A stretch of DNA of 64,000 nucleotides from Dipteris shenzhenensis (lineage: Eukaryota > Polypodiophyta > Polypodiopsida > Gleicheniales). The DNA lies in NCBI GenBank assembly GCA_047967505.1, contig CM106539.1. The stretch is one strand, 5' to 3'. Position numbers and translations under genes: made by a program. Below, piece by piece: positions 33,501 through 45,500 of this stretch. The notes below the pieces were generated by a model, which searched no databases, was not told the DNA's origin, and was given only the letters and a program-made list of their open reading frames with translations. How positions within the stretch are numbered: position 1 is the stretch's first letter; each line of letters starts with the position of its first letter.

Positions 33501-36500
33501 GAGATTGGAAGGAATTGGCCTTCTTCGAAGGCAGAAGGGGAAGTATTGGTGCTTCTTCAAATCTTGGACGAAGATTGCTAGAAGGTGATGGACAAAGAGT
33601 ACTGAAGCCAGAAGAGTACCTGCTTGAGAACTTAGCGAGAGTTCATGGTCCAGGTTATCTGGAAATATTCATTGGTTGCAGACCTTGCCAAAGGAAGGAC
33701 GGGTTGAAACAGATCCTCAGAGCATGGTGCCTGGAAGACTCCAGGTTGTTCACTCATTATGAGGGGGACGACTGGAAGATCGTGACAGCTGGATTGCTCG
33801 AGTTCAGAGGTGGAAACGTGACTAAAGGAGGTGGTACCAGGAGGTGCTACCAAAGATGGACCTGTGTACCAGGATGGTGTGCGGAAGCGGAACCGGACCT
33901 GGTGGAGCAGGAGCCACTGGATGAAAAGCCAGGAAAAGATTTCGATACCGAAAGGTTCCAGAGGACTACAACCAGGGAGTTACTGGAGCATTTTCATCGA
34001 CGTGTTGGCATTGGGCCAAGATGTGTCGGTGAGAGGGGGTGTTGGAAAGGTCACCTCCCCATCTGTAAGCCCCCAAATGAGGAGAGCGTGGGGGAGGGAG
34101 ACCTAGGGCAGAAGATGCCCAGAGAAGAAAGAGAGAGGGGGCTGCCACATGGGCAGCACCTCACAAGAGAAGAAAGCTGCAAAGGACGGAACCTGTGGAA
34201 GGCGGGGACAGCATGCCCTAGATCTGAACTGGCAGGGCGCGATGACATCAGCAGCATACGGCTCTGCACGGAACTGGGAGAGGGCCTGGCAGAGGCGCAG
34301 TTATGGCAGCATGTGCAGAAGGAAAAGTGGCTGTCAGTGGGCAGGAGGCAGGCCTTTTATAGGCTGGATACTTGCCTTGAATGGAGGGCCAAAGGACCCT
34401 GAAAGTGTGGGCCAAAAGCCCTGGGGGGTGTGCCCTTTTAGGGCTGGACCAGCCACAGACTGGTCGGCCAGTCTGTAACAGGCTGGTCGGTTTTTTACCA
34501 GCCCCCTTGGGGCCTATATAAGGAGGCCATTGAGCCTCACTCAAACATCACTTGGAGCAGCAGAAAAGCCCCATCAGAAAGGAGCAGCAGGTAGCTTTTC
34601 TTGGGCCTCATCACTCAAGGAGAAGAGAGCATACAGTGGCTGCAGACTTAGCTGAGGGTGCTGCCCACCTAGGCTGGTGCAAAGACAGCAAGGTGGAAGG
34701 GATCTAGACGGAAAGTCTACAGAAGCTCGAGGTGGAGCACGCAGACTCGAGTCTAGAGATAGCCAGCAGATAGGAGAAGGACCTTGTGGTAAGATCAGAG
34801 GACCACATCATTGGTGGGACTCTGGATCTGTCTCTTTTGTATTGTGTCCATAGTTGTGGACGGAAATATATATATTTTGGTGGTTTCTCTATCTGGTTGG
34901 TTCATTGTCTATTGATGAGTTTGCACACCTATTGTATGCACATAAGTAAAGAAGTCTGTGATTCCACACGCACACCTGGGCATTACTATAAGTCTTCCGC
35001 TGCGTGTACCCTCTGTTGGGTATTTTCTAACACAGTGCCCAAGCATAAGCAGCTATACTGGGTTTCTAAAGACCCGCGGAGTCTCTTGGGCAAACCCAGT
35101 GCTTACTAAAATACATCAAATAAACAAAAGAGAGAGAAAACAAGAAAGGAAGAAGGTGACTAAAAAAAAAAAAAGCAAGTATGTGCATTATCATAAGGTT
35201 TCAAACTTAGCATCATCTCAAGTGGTAAAAATATTCCTAAAAAAACATATGCAAGCTGATTATGAATTTACAAATAGAAAAAAAAAAACTTACCTTGTGT
35301 GAATCTAGCCACATCTCAGGGATCAGACTCCAAGTACCAGTTTCAGGATTATAGGCCTCAGCAGAACCCCTCTTTGGTTTGTCGCCATACTGATTCTGCA
35401 TATTTTCACCTCCTATGACCCAAAACTTACCATCCAATGCCAAACCATAGCAGCTAGACCTCACACAGAGCATACTGGGAGCAGATAGCCACAAATTCTG
35501 TTTAGAATCATACATTTCTACAGAGTCCAGAAACTGACTCTTTCCTTGTCCACCTGCTACATACACAAAATCCCCTAGAACTGCTGCTGCAAACCAGCTG
35601 CGTGGAGTGTTCATGCTTGCAGCTGTTGACCATTGACCTGTGCATGCATTGTAGAGCTTCACATCTCCAGAGACCACTCCTGTAGTTTAATTGAATAATT
35701 AACATCTGCAATGGCCACAGAATTCAAAAAACAAAGCATGTGCTTCATAAGAAGCTTCAAATGTGTGCTTATCAGTTGCTATTTGAAATCAGATAAGAAG
35801 ATAGACCCCAAGAAAATTTAAAATGCATCTTTTACTTCCACATTTCAGGTCCATATGCCATCCCCATCTCAGGGACACCCTGTAAAATTGGTTGTATACA
35901 CCTTATGCACAATTGTAATATATATGCTTAAATTATCATAAAACCAGAACAAAAAAGAGAGAGTATACAAAATACTGCTGAATCATTGCAACTATATACT
36001 TGCAAGACAATTGCCTGAGACACTGAGAAGAGGAAAAGTGGACGTGCGGTAAGGTAGTAAACAGGTAATGGAGTTGTTCTCCTCACCCCAATCTCAATCC
36101 ATCCCCCTTCTCTCAATGCGCCTCTCCTGCCTCTTTTCTTTTCAGGATGGGAGGAGCCCCCCTTTTTTCCTAGTTGAGTTGGAAATCTAGTGGTCCTTGT
36201 CCAGGTCCTGTAAATTGAAGTTTTGTCCAATCACAAAATAAACAAGGAAAGTCCAAATGGCCCCTCCCGTCCCTTGTGCCATTGATAGTTTAAGGGATTT
36301 CGAGAGCCCATCAAATGTTGATCAATCTGTCAGAGAGCATGAGGGCTAACACCGAGATCTTGGATTGGCACAAAGCAACCATGCCAGGCACCATGTCAAA
36401 ATCATTCATTCTACTGCCTTTTTACATTTCAGCCCAAAACAAGGTGCAGATTCCATGGGTTCTTGCATGTGGCCCGTTGACCTTCAAGGATTCATTGGTT

Positions 36501-39500
36501 CACCTATAGCTCTTAGTCGGGGTTTTGCACGCTAGATCCTTGAAGGCCACTGCTCATCTCCTCTTGTCCATCTTGCTCAGCCTTCCAATTGAGCTCAACC
36601 ACGTCAATAGGCACATCCTGAAGGGGGTTTTGAGAGCAATCATCCCAAGGCCCCCACCATCATATGCCCAAGCCAACCTTAGCTCATAGTTTGCCTCTTC
36701 CATGCTAGGTCCTTCAAGGCCATGACTCGTCTTCTTGTGGTCCATTTTTCTCAGCCTTCCAATTGTGCTCAACCACATCATTAAGCACATCCCAAGGGGG
36801 TCCCCAAGTGAGCTCAACCAGATAATTAAGCACATCCCAAGGGGCCTTTGGAGGGATCATCCCGAGACCCCCACAATCACATGCCCAAGCCATCACTAAT
36901 CAGAAACCCACTTCATTAGGGTGAGGGTCAATACAGAGTATCATGTTAATTTACCCAAGGCAATCATCATCAGAAAGGCCAGCTGACAACCTATCAGTCA
37001 GCCTGTTGCTTGTGAGGGTCTACTAATCTGATGTATTATCTACACAAGGCTCAGTCGCTGGGAGGTAATTGGGGACGTAACGATCCTAAAGACAAAGGGA
37101 TAATTGCGATGGTTTCCATTCACTCTCAAGGGTGTCAGCCGAGGAAAGCTATGAGATCTTGCTCTAGACCCTCATGAAGGTCAGGTTGGGCCACTATCCA
37201 AATTGTGTGCCCCCAGTGAAGTGCATCCTAAAGCTCCTGCATAGTAAAAGGAGTACCCAAGTCTGTTCTCATCTCTAATGTGACTAGGTTGGTCATATGC
37301 TTCCAAACTTTGCAATAAGCTTTTGTCTGGATGGGGTGGAAGCTCGTCTGAGAAGACTGCGGAGTAAAATTCTGCAGCAATTTGTCTGACTAAGAGGGGA
37401 TTGGCCCGACGAACAATGTGGGGGATCCTGAAGCTGCCTGATGCCCTCTCTGCCATCTTTCTGTCCCATGATGGAGAAGAAGTGATTGTTGCATCTTCCT
37501 CCAATCTGGGTCCAAAAGGCTTCCCCAACATGTAGCTATACTTCAATCTCTGGTCAAGGAGGTGCTGCTGCTCTTGGTGTGCTACCATAAGCCTATCATG
37601 AATCCAAGGATCTGCAAGGTTCCTCTCTTCCTCTCCCTGAAAGAGTCTGCATCTCACTACCTTCTCCTAAAGGACAATTGCGTTTCTCTTCTCTGACGCT
37701 GGCTGGTGATAGAGATCGCTAGTGTGCTGAAGAGCCGAGACAAATCCAAGGGGTCCATTTCCAATAGTGAAGTCCTGGCTATGCCAAATATCCACAACCC
37801 ACTCAGTGAGCTTGGCATCCAAGTACATTGAGTTCGGGATCCTGACTCCAGCAGAGATCCTGTCCATATCAAGTCTCTGATGAGAAGGACAACGGGAAGG
37901 TGATAAAAAATACTGGTGCCTACTGAAATGAAAGTACAACCTCGTCTGTCCAATGTCCAGTAATTGATATAGATGGCATAAATAGTCCATGTGAGTCTCC
38001 TGTTCGACCAAGAGTATCAAAAGACTCGCCTTGCTCATCAGGAACTTATCCTCAAACCAGCTCTCTCTGCCTCTGATCCTGATAATGAAATCCTCCCATG
38101 CTACTTTCTCCGAGAGGACACCGCCTTCCTTTTCCCCCCTTCTATCAACAGGCCAAAAGCCAACACGATCTCTTATGTGCATAGATGTTGAGCAGGCCAA
38201 TCTGAGATCTAGCTGGAATCAAGACTCCATGTGCAATAACAACAATCTTGACAGTCTTTTCCTCTCACTCTCGATTGACCATGAACTCTGTGCTCAGATG
38301 CAAACAGTGTGTGGGTGGGTGGGTGGAAGATGCCCTCTCTTACGCTCCCTTGGGTTGCTTGGTACTCGGAACCTACTCGATGCTCAGGTGCAAAAAAATA
38401 CGTCAAGAACAAACACGGGGGTTTGTGCTGCGCGGGCAAAACCGTATGAAGATGGGCTGTTGTCGAGCAATTGCAAAAAAAACAATCAACAAGCGAGATC
38501 AAACGAATATTGTATTAAAAGAGGCATCGGCCTGCTACAAACAGCCGTAGCTGCAGCAATGCTTGTGCAACAACTGGCGTGTGGCAGTCACACACTCTCT
38601 CGCCTCGGCTTTAGGCACCACACAAGCGCGGGAATAGCACGACTTGTTCATGTCTAGCCTACTGCACTCAGACTTAGACAATCTAACAAACAAGGGAGCG
38701 AGCTCATTCCAACTCAGACTCCAAACTTCAGTAGCCTAGGACTCTAGAATTACTCGGTTCTGCTGGTAACCACCTTCCGATCTAGGACCTGGTAACCAGC
38801 AAGCAAAATTGTTGCCGACGACTGGCTCCATGGCATGGCTGGTGTTGGCTTTTCTTGAGCGCTCGGGGTTGCACCGCTCGGTTTCTCTATGGTAGCTCAC
38901 AATTACCCTTGCCCGGACTTGACTCGAGTTGGCTGAGTAACTCGAGGCCTACAAACAAGAAGTAAGGAGGCTGAAACAATGATGCATACCCTGCCTCCTA
39001 ATCCAAGGGCACTGGACCAAAAAATATTCCCTCGTAAGAAATTACCCGTCTTGGCACACTATTTGGTGATGAGTTTGTGCTCCTAGAGGAGAAGGATGTC
39101 GATTGGTTCATGCATGACCAAGGTGTTTAAGTTGATCCTGTGATGTGACCTGCTTCTTGCCATGTGTTGGGATCCTACCCAATTCTTCGATGTCCAACTG
39201 ACAACCTTCATAAAAGACAGAGAGATTGGTGCGAGGTCCTGCCCAATTTGGTATTGGAGGGGGTCGCACCTTGGGCGCAGAAAGTAGAGCCACCTTTGAC
39301 ATAGACCGACGAAAGAGGAAAAAATTCTATCGGAGAAGGGTGTGAGGGCCCACTAGCTGCAAAACATGGGGTGTATGCTCAACCATTTCTAAATATGCAA
39401 ATTGGACGATTCAAAAATATCCTGATTGCCTCGATACTATATTGAAGCCCTGACCTAATTATGTAGGTCATCAAGAGGGTCTCAACAACCTTTCACGTGC

Positions 39501-42500
39501 ATCTACCTTGCAAGAGCTACAGAATGGTTCGGGGAAGCAAGAATACGAGTAGTTAGGGAGGTTGTTCTGGGCATATCCAACTCCATGTCGTCCTCCTAGG
39601 CAATCTCGTGCTAGGTGCTTGAATTTCCTGCAAATGTAACACTACTTACAAAAGCCAATAATCCCACTGTTTACCAGCAAAGGCTCTTTGGAGAGATGTG
39701 GTGCAATATGTCACTGAGTACCTACCAAGCCACAAAATAAAGTGGACAGCAAACTTCGAGTGGAGTTTCCGCATCTATTATCCATCCCTGAAGGCAAATG
39801 GACACACATAGCTATGGACTTCATCAGTGGATAGAGAATGGCACAGCAACAAAGTGAAGGCCTACCAAGACACGGTATTCAGCATCTCAGGTTGCTTGGT
39901 AGTTCATACCGTGCCTCGTAAACCATGCGGATATCCGTGCATACCATGTGTCTGCTCCGCTCTCTACTAGTCGTCTGGATGACTCCAAGGCCAGTCTTGG
40001 TAGTCTCCATCGAGGCAAGTTCCAGACTCTGTGGATGAAAGTCACTATCTGAAAGATGGCATCGATCTGTAGGGGAGTCATGGCGAACTCTGCCTGTACT
40101 ATCTCATGTGGAATTGAGGGCTTACTCCGAATCATCCTGGCCCCCATAGTCACCTATAGCCGCTCAAATTTCCTCCACTCGGTCTTCGGTAAGTCACATC
40201 CCCAAAAGGGTGCTGCATACATGGCCGTCGGTCGTACTAGTGTGTCAAAGCGCCAGCTCTTCGTTGGTGGGTCCTAAAAGTGTGCTTGGAAGCACTGTCT
40301 CTCTAATCAGGCCAAAGCACCCCGTCCTCATGTGAGTCGTGCCTCGGCTGCGTGTGTCATCATGAAAAGGGGTCCTATGAATACTGTTCCCAGATATGTG
40401 TAGGACTGCACTATCTCCACACTGGCTCATCATGATAGGTGAAGCTGAGTCGACAAGTCACTGCAAGTGAGGTATTGAAGACCATAACCTTGGTCTTCCT
40501 AAGGTTGACTGTCTCAGCCAGGTTTAAGGAGGAGCTGAAGAACTAGAGACCTTTGACCATGCTTAATACATGCTACAAATCCTTGCTAAGGCATTGGCAC
40601 TCAGCCTCAGAGACAAGATGCAAGTATGGATCTATGAGGATCAAAGGGGTTTTATAAAAGGAAGGCACATTTTAGAAGCAATACTAAATATGGGAAGGGT
40701 TGGAATTGGTAGATGATCAAGGCCAAGACATGTCTTTTTTGAAGGTAAATTTTCAAGGCTTATGACAGAATGGAGTGGGGATCCATCATTGGCTCCTTGC
40801 AAGATATGGGAATAGGGCCCAGATTTCAGAAATTTGTGTAATGATTACTTGTAAAAGCAGTTGCAAAGGTAGAAGTAAATGCTTTCACCTCACATCCATT
40901 TGCACTGAACAGATTCATAAGGCAGGGTTGCCCCCTCTCCCCGATAGCAGCAGATGCTTTAGGTTGGCCCATTAATGACAAGGTGGATGAACAACTAATT
41001 GATAGCATACAAGTAGATAATGACATGTAAACTTCCTCCTCTGAGAACTCCTCCCCCCCATCTGATTCTTTCATTGATTCAAACACCGAGGATGAGAGAG
41101 TATCACTGTCTTGCACCTCTTCTTCTTCTGGTTTCGTGGCACCCGGTTGCACTGGGATCTTCTCCTTAGGAGCACAAAAAGACATGTGTCCTGTCTTCCA
41201 ATAGCTGACTGCATCACTCTTTCTCAACCATGGTCTCTCGAGTATGGCTGGGTAACTCCTACCTGTATCTTCAATGTCCACTACATAAAAATTGACGGTG
41301 GTGGTCAACTCATTGACAGTGATGGGCAAATCCTCAATGACTTCTAGGGTGGCGAGGAGTCGACCATCTGCTACCTTGAGTCGAGTGGAGGAACATCTTG
41401 TACATTTCAAATTCAATTTCTTCATGATTCGGGGCACCATGATATTACATGCAGCTCCCCCATCAACACACATTTTTGACACGGCGATTATCTATGATGA
41501 CATCTACTGTATGTGGGTGCCGATCAATTTCTTCAGAGATAGAAGATACCTCTCTTACCTTTCCCTTTTTCTTGTTCCTCCTTGTTGAGAGCCCTTGCTA
41601 CAGCTCACATCTCACCTTAGGGCTTAATGCTATTAGTTGAGGGAGCGTGATGATCAAAGAACAATGAGCAAGGTTCGGAATGACCGAATAGTCTTCTTGC
41701 CCCAAGCCAATGGGAAAATCCAAGGGCGACCACTTACTCCTGTGAGATCTTTTAGTCTTCTCTATTGGTGGGTTTGCCATCTCAACAGCTGAGGGCTTTG
41801 TGTGCCACCATTTGCAGACGATACAAACCTCATGCCCCACAATAAACCAGTTTTAATTAGAAATACAATGCATTCCTTGGAAATGTTTTGTTCAGCGTCA
41901 GGCTCCAAAATGGATCTTTGGGACCATAAATAAACCACAGATTTTATGGAGGAAAAAGGATGCCAAATCCTCAAGGAAGGGGAGATTTTCAGACTGTAGA
42001 GCATTCCAATGGGCTTCTGATGCAGAATGGAAGACAGGTGGGAATGAGTATTGCAGAGGATCAAGGAAAAGATTTAAAAATGGCAAGGTTTCAACTCACA
42101 ATCGCCAGCGATGGAGTGTGTTGCAGATGCCTTAGAGGTCAAGAAGATCTCCCCACGTGTTTAATGTGGTCAGATGCAATATATGTCCCATCCAATTTAA
42201 CTATGCTTACCTTTTGTAAGGCGATTTGCCTCACAGAATGCAGGACAAATGCATTGTTCTCAGAGTATAGGAGAAATGGATTGTTCCCAGAAGTACAGTC
42301 ATTTGGAACGTCTGACTATTTATTTCTGACTTCATTGACGTGGGAGATATCCACCCAGCTATTTTTTGATAGGCGTGACTGTAAACAGTTTTAAAACTTT
42401 GACTTTTACTGATATCATAATTTAAAACCCGCAGTCTTCCAGCTCAGCTGAGTTGAAGCTTAACAATACAGGAACGACACTATTTTGATAATCCTGCCAA

Positions 42501-45500
42501 ATATTTTTATATTTAATGTTCACACTGGCATCTGATAATTTTAAATTCTTCGAGATGAAAGAAATGTATAAGCTTACCTGAATTGTACCAATTTGTATCT
42601 GCATCAAGTTTGTTATACATCCCTCCCATAAGGAGAAGTGTAGGCCCTACAGCAACACAAGCAAAGCCCTGCCAGCATACATCTTCTGAATATCCAGGGA
42701 CCGGCGGTAATTCATACCATTTGTTTAATTGTGGATTGAAAGCTTTAAAAGGAGTCCCTCTTGGTATCTCTGCTAGAACATAGAGCCATGCTTCTGCAGA
42801 TCCAACCTGCGAATATATAGAGAATTCAAGTCATGTTCAAGCCACCAAATCTGTTAGCCATTAAAAATATGTTCAAGCCACCAAATCTGTTGGCCTTCCT
42901 CCCCCAATGGAGGGGTCCCATTCCACACACACACACACCATTTGTGCACAGTTTCCTTGCTGTAACCAGAGCTTCTTGCCTCATTTCTAAGTCGCACTCT
43001 CTCTCTCTCTCTCTCTCTTGCTGTCTCAAGTTTTATGCTTCCACATGTGCAACGTCTGACAGAAATATCCCATAAATGGGTCTTGCATCCACTATTCAAA
43101 TCCCTAGAGCTATTCATGAGTTCATCTCTATTGTCTAAGCGAGATCCCTATGTCACTTGCGTCTTCAGTGAGGAACTGCCAATGATGATAGACACAATTT
43201 TCCACCTATCAATTGACACGACGTAATCATGGACGTGGACGTGGATGTGGGCATGGGCATGGACATGGGCGTGGACAAGAATGTGAGCCTGGGTGTGGGC
43301 GTGGGCATGATCACCTCTCTGATCTCCTTCTTGGTCCAGTGACACAGGAAGATGTAGAGGTGGGGGCATTGGAGGCTCTTGAAAAGCTGGCAGAGCAAGA
43401 ACTTGAGTATGATGATGAAGACAACACTGTTAGTGAGGGAGACTTTTGGCCTTTTTCATCGTCCAGTAGTCACTCTTCAGATGATGGTGATGATGATGAG
43501 GAGGAGGACGAGGAGGAGGATCAGTCCATGATGCGCGTTGACTAGTCGCTATCTACCACATAGTAGCAACGAGCACCATGCATGTATTCCAATTTCAAAG
43601 AACATCACATGCAGTTTATACTTTATTATTATGTCTTTACTATTTTGTATTTCACTATTGCATCTGACATTCCAGATTTGTTATTACTTATATGTATTGA
43701 CTCTTGAGTGTTAAGTTTTAACTTGTTACTTCTCATACCTCAGGAATTGGCCCTCATAGCTCAGAGCACTCTTGAGTGTTAATTTTTAACTTGTTAATTC
43801 TCATGCCTTGGGAGTCAGCCCTCAGAGCTCGGGACATTTGAAATCTTGTTAATGCAAGAGGAAAATTTGATCAATGATGGTTGTTAATATGTTTCCCTTG
43901 AGTACATACTACATGTCTTGTGAATCTATGATAGTTTTAAGGTCTACTACCCCTTCCTTGAAAATATTTAAAAATCTAACGCCTCTAAAATTTTACAATC
44001 TTCAGTCTTTGGTACCTTACATGCCTCTTATGTCACACATCTTACCACTATGGAACGTTGGCTTAGCTCAATTGTTGCCATCTCAGCAGCAGGCTTGTCG
44101 ACGATCGATGGTTGGCTAGGCATTCTTGTTTCAATGGGTTTCTTAAGCATTATCAACTCTATGCACTTGGCAGCCGTTCTCTTGCCTTTACCTTGAGATT
44201 CTACTCCTAGAGACCTCCAGGGCAAGGATTCTTGAAAATGTGCTTCCTATTCTTGACTGCACGGTGCGCCTTCAGTACTCTTCCTAGTGCTCACCGAGAT
44301 TGAGCTTGTAGTGAGCAAGATTAAGAAATGTGCTGGCAATTCATTTGAGGAAGATAAAGCAATGGCCTTGGTTGCTTTTGCCTTTGCAAATCATGTTGTG
44401 ATGTCGGTATTCTGAGGTAATTCACTGCTGCACTTATGAGTCTATTGTGCAACACACAAAGATGCAGTTAAAGGCCTTGCCAGCATCCCTTCAATTGCTT
44501 TGTAGAGCCAGATACAATGCCATGTAGGCAGAGAAATGGGCTGCCACGGGAGCAGATCTGAGGCAATGTGCAGGGCTCTGACATGGGCAGCATGCAGGCT
44601 GCCATGTGAGCTGGTAGACAGCCCAGAATAGAGGCTTGATAGAATATTGAATGCCCCCCCTTGGGGCCCTTTATGTAGGGCTGAAGCCTTGGAAAACCAA
44701 CCGACCCAGTTTGTAGACTGGCCAACCAGGCTACAGATTGGCCCAACTTTGTTGCAATCTTTTACTGGCCCAAAATAGGCTCCTGACTGCCGCGTTGCCC
44801 CATGAGTGGGCCTTCTGCCCACAGTTGAGGGCTTGTACTGCCCTCCAACAACAGCTTGGTAATGCTGCCCACATGGCAGCGCTGCCAATGACTTCAGATT
44901 TGCCCCTGTGGCTGCCCATGTGGTATCTCTGAGTTCCTGTGGTGCACCTCCCCCAAGCTCTCTCATGCTCACAGGTTGGGAGACTCCAACAAGCTTGAGT
45001 TTTTGGGACATAGGTTTAGTCTATCCAACAAAATAGACCCTCAATGCACGGTGATTTTTCTGAATGGCGTCTTAGAGTCGCCAACAATTGGGTCTTTTAG
45101 AGGTTTGCCATCTATGCGTGAAGCTTATTTTCACACGTAGCATTGGAGTGAAGTACTGTAGCTGATGAATCGGCGACATTTCCATATGCGGTGGCACTTG
45201 CTTGGATTGCCCAAGTGACCTAACTCTCCGCTACGTGGTACGGTGGCATTTGGCAGTGACCTAGCGTACTTTCACTGGAATCGTGGGCAACAGATTTGAC
45301 GAGTGAGGTGCGATGCACACATCGTAAAGAACAGCCATCTCCCAATGCATATGCACTTGTGCAAGCCTTGACAATGCTTTCCAAGGTATCTTGGAGGCCT
45401 GCATAACCTCTTTGCAACTCTGCATCGTGCATGCGTGTTTAGACACAAGAAGATAGGGGAGCAGGTGAGCACGTTTTTCGCGGGCACTGTTAACCGTTGA

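Larger units (their letters stand above)
30917..35032 (+). mobile_element. Gag-only Copia element inside intron 3 of the F-box/kelch gene
   Basis: LTRs 30917-31928 (1012 bp) and 34040-35032 (993 bp, lacking about 19 bp near its end) both run TGTTGGAAAGG to TTCTAACA. They are flanked by perfect CAGTG target duplications (30912-30916 and 35033-35037). Primer site TGGTATCAGAGCCC follows the left LTR at once. The purine tract GAGAGGGGG precedes the right LTR. The interior (2.1 kb) has gag but no integrase or RT. It lies antisense to the host gene. Without it, intron 3 would be about 0.6 kb. LTR identity of roughly 97% suggests fairly recent insertion. Confidence 0.95.

Noticed and set aside
33161-34402. 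Copia pol for the intronic element
   Set aside because: No DSGAS protease, D-D-E integrase or YVDD RT motif. The frame also ends inside the LTR.
37060-37110. Resemblance to large-subunit rRNA (GGGGACGTAACGATCCTAAAG)
   Set aside because: Only a few words resemble it, and the flanks do not continue as rRNA.
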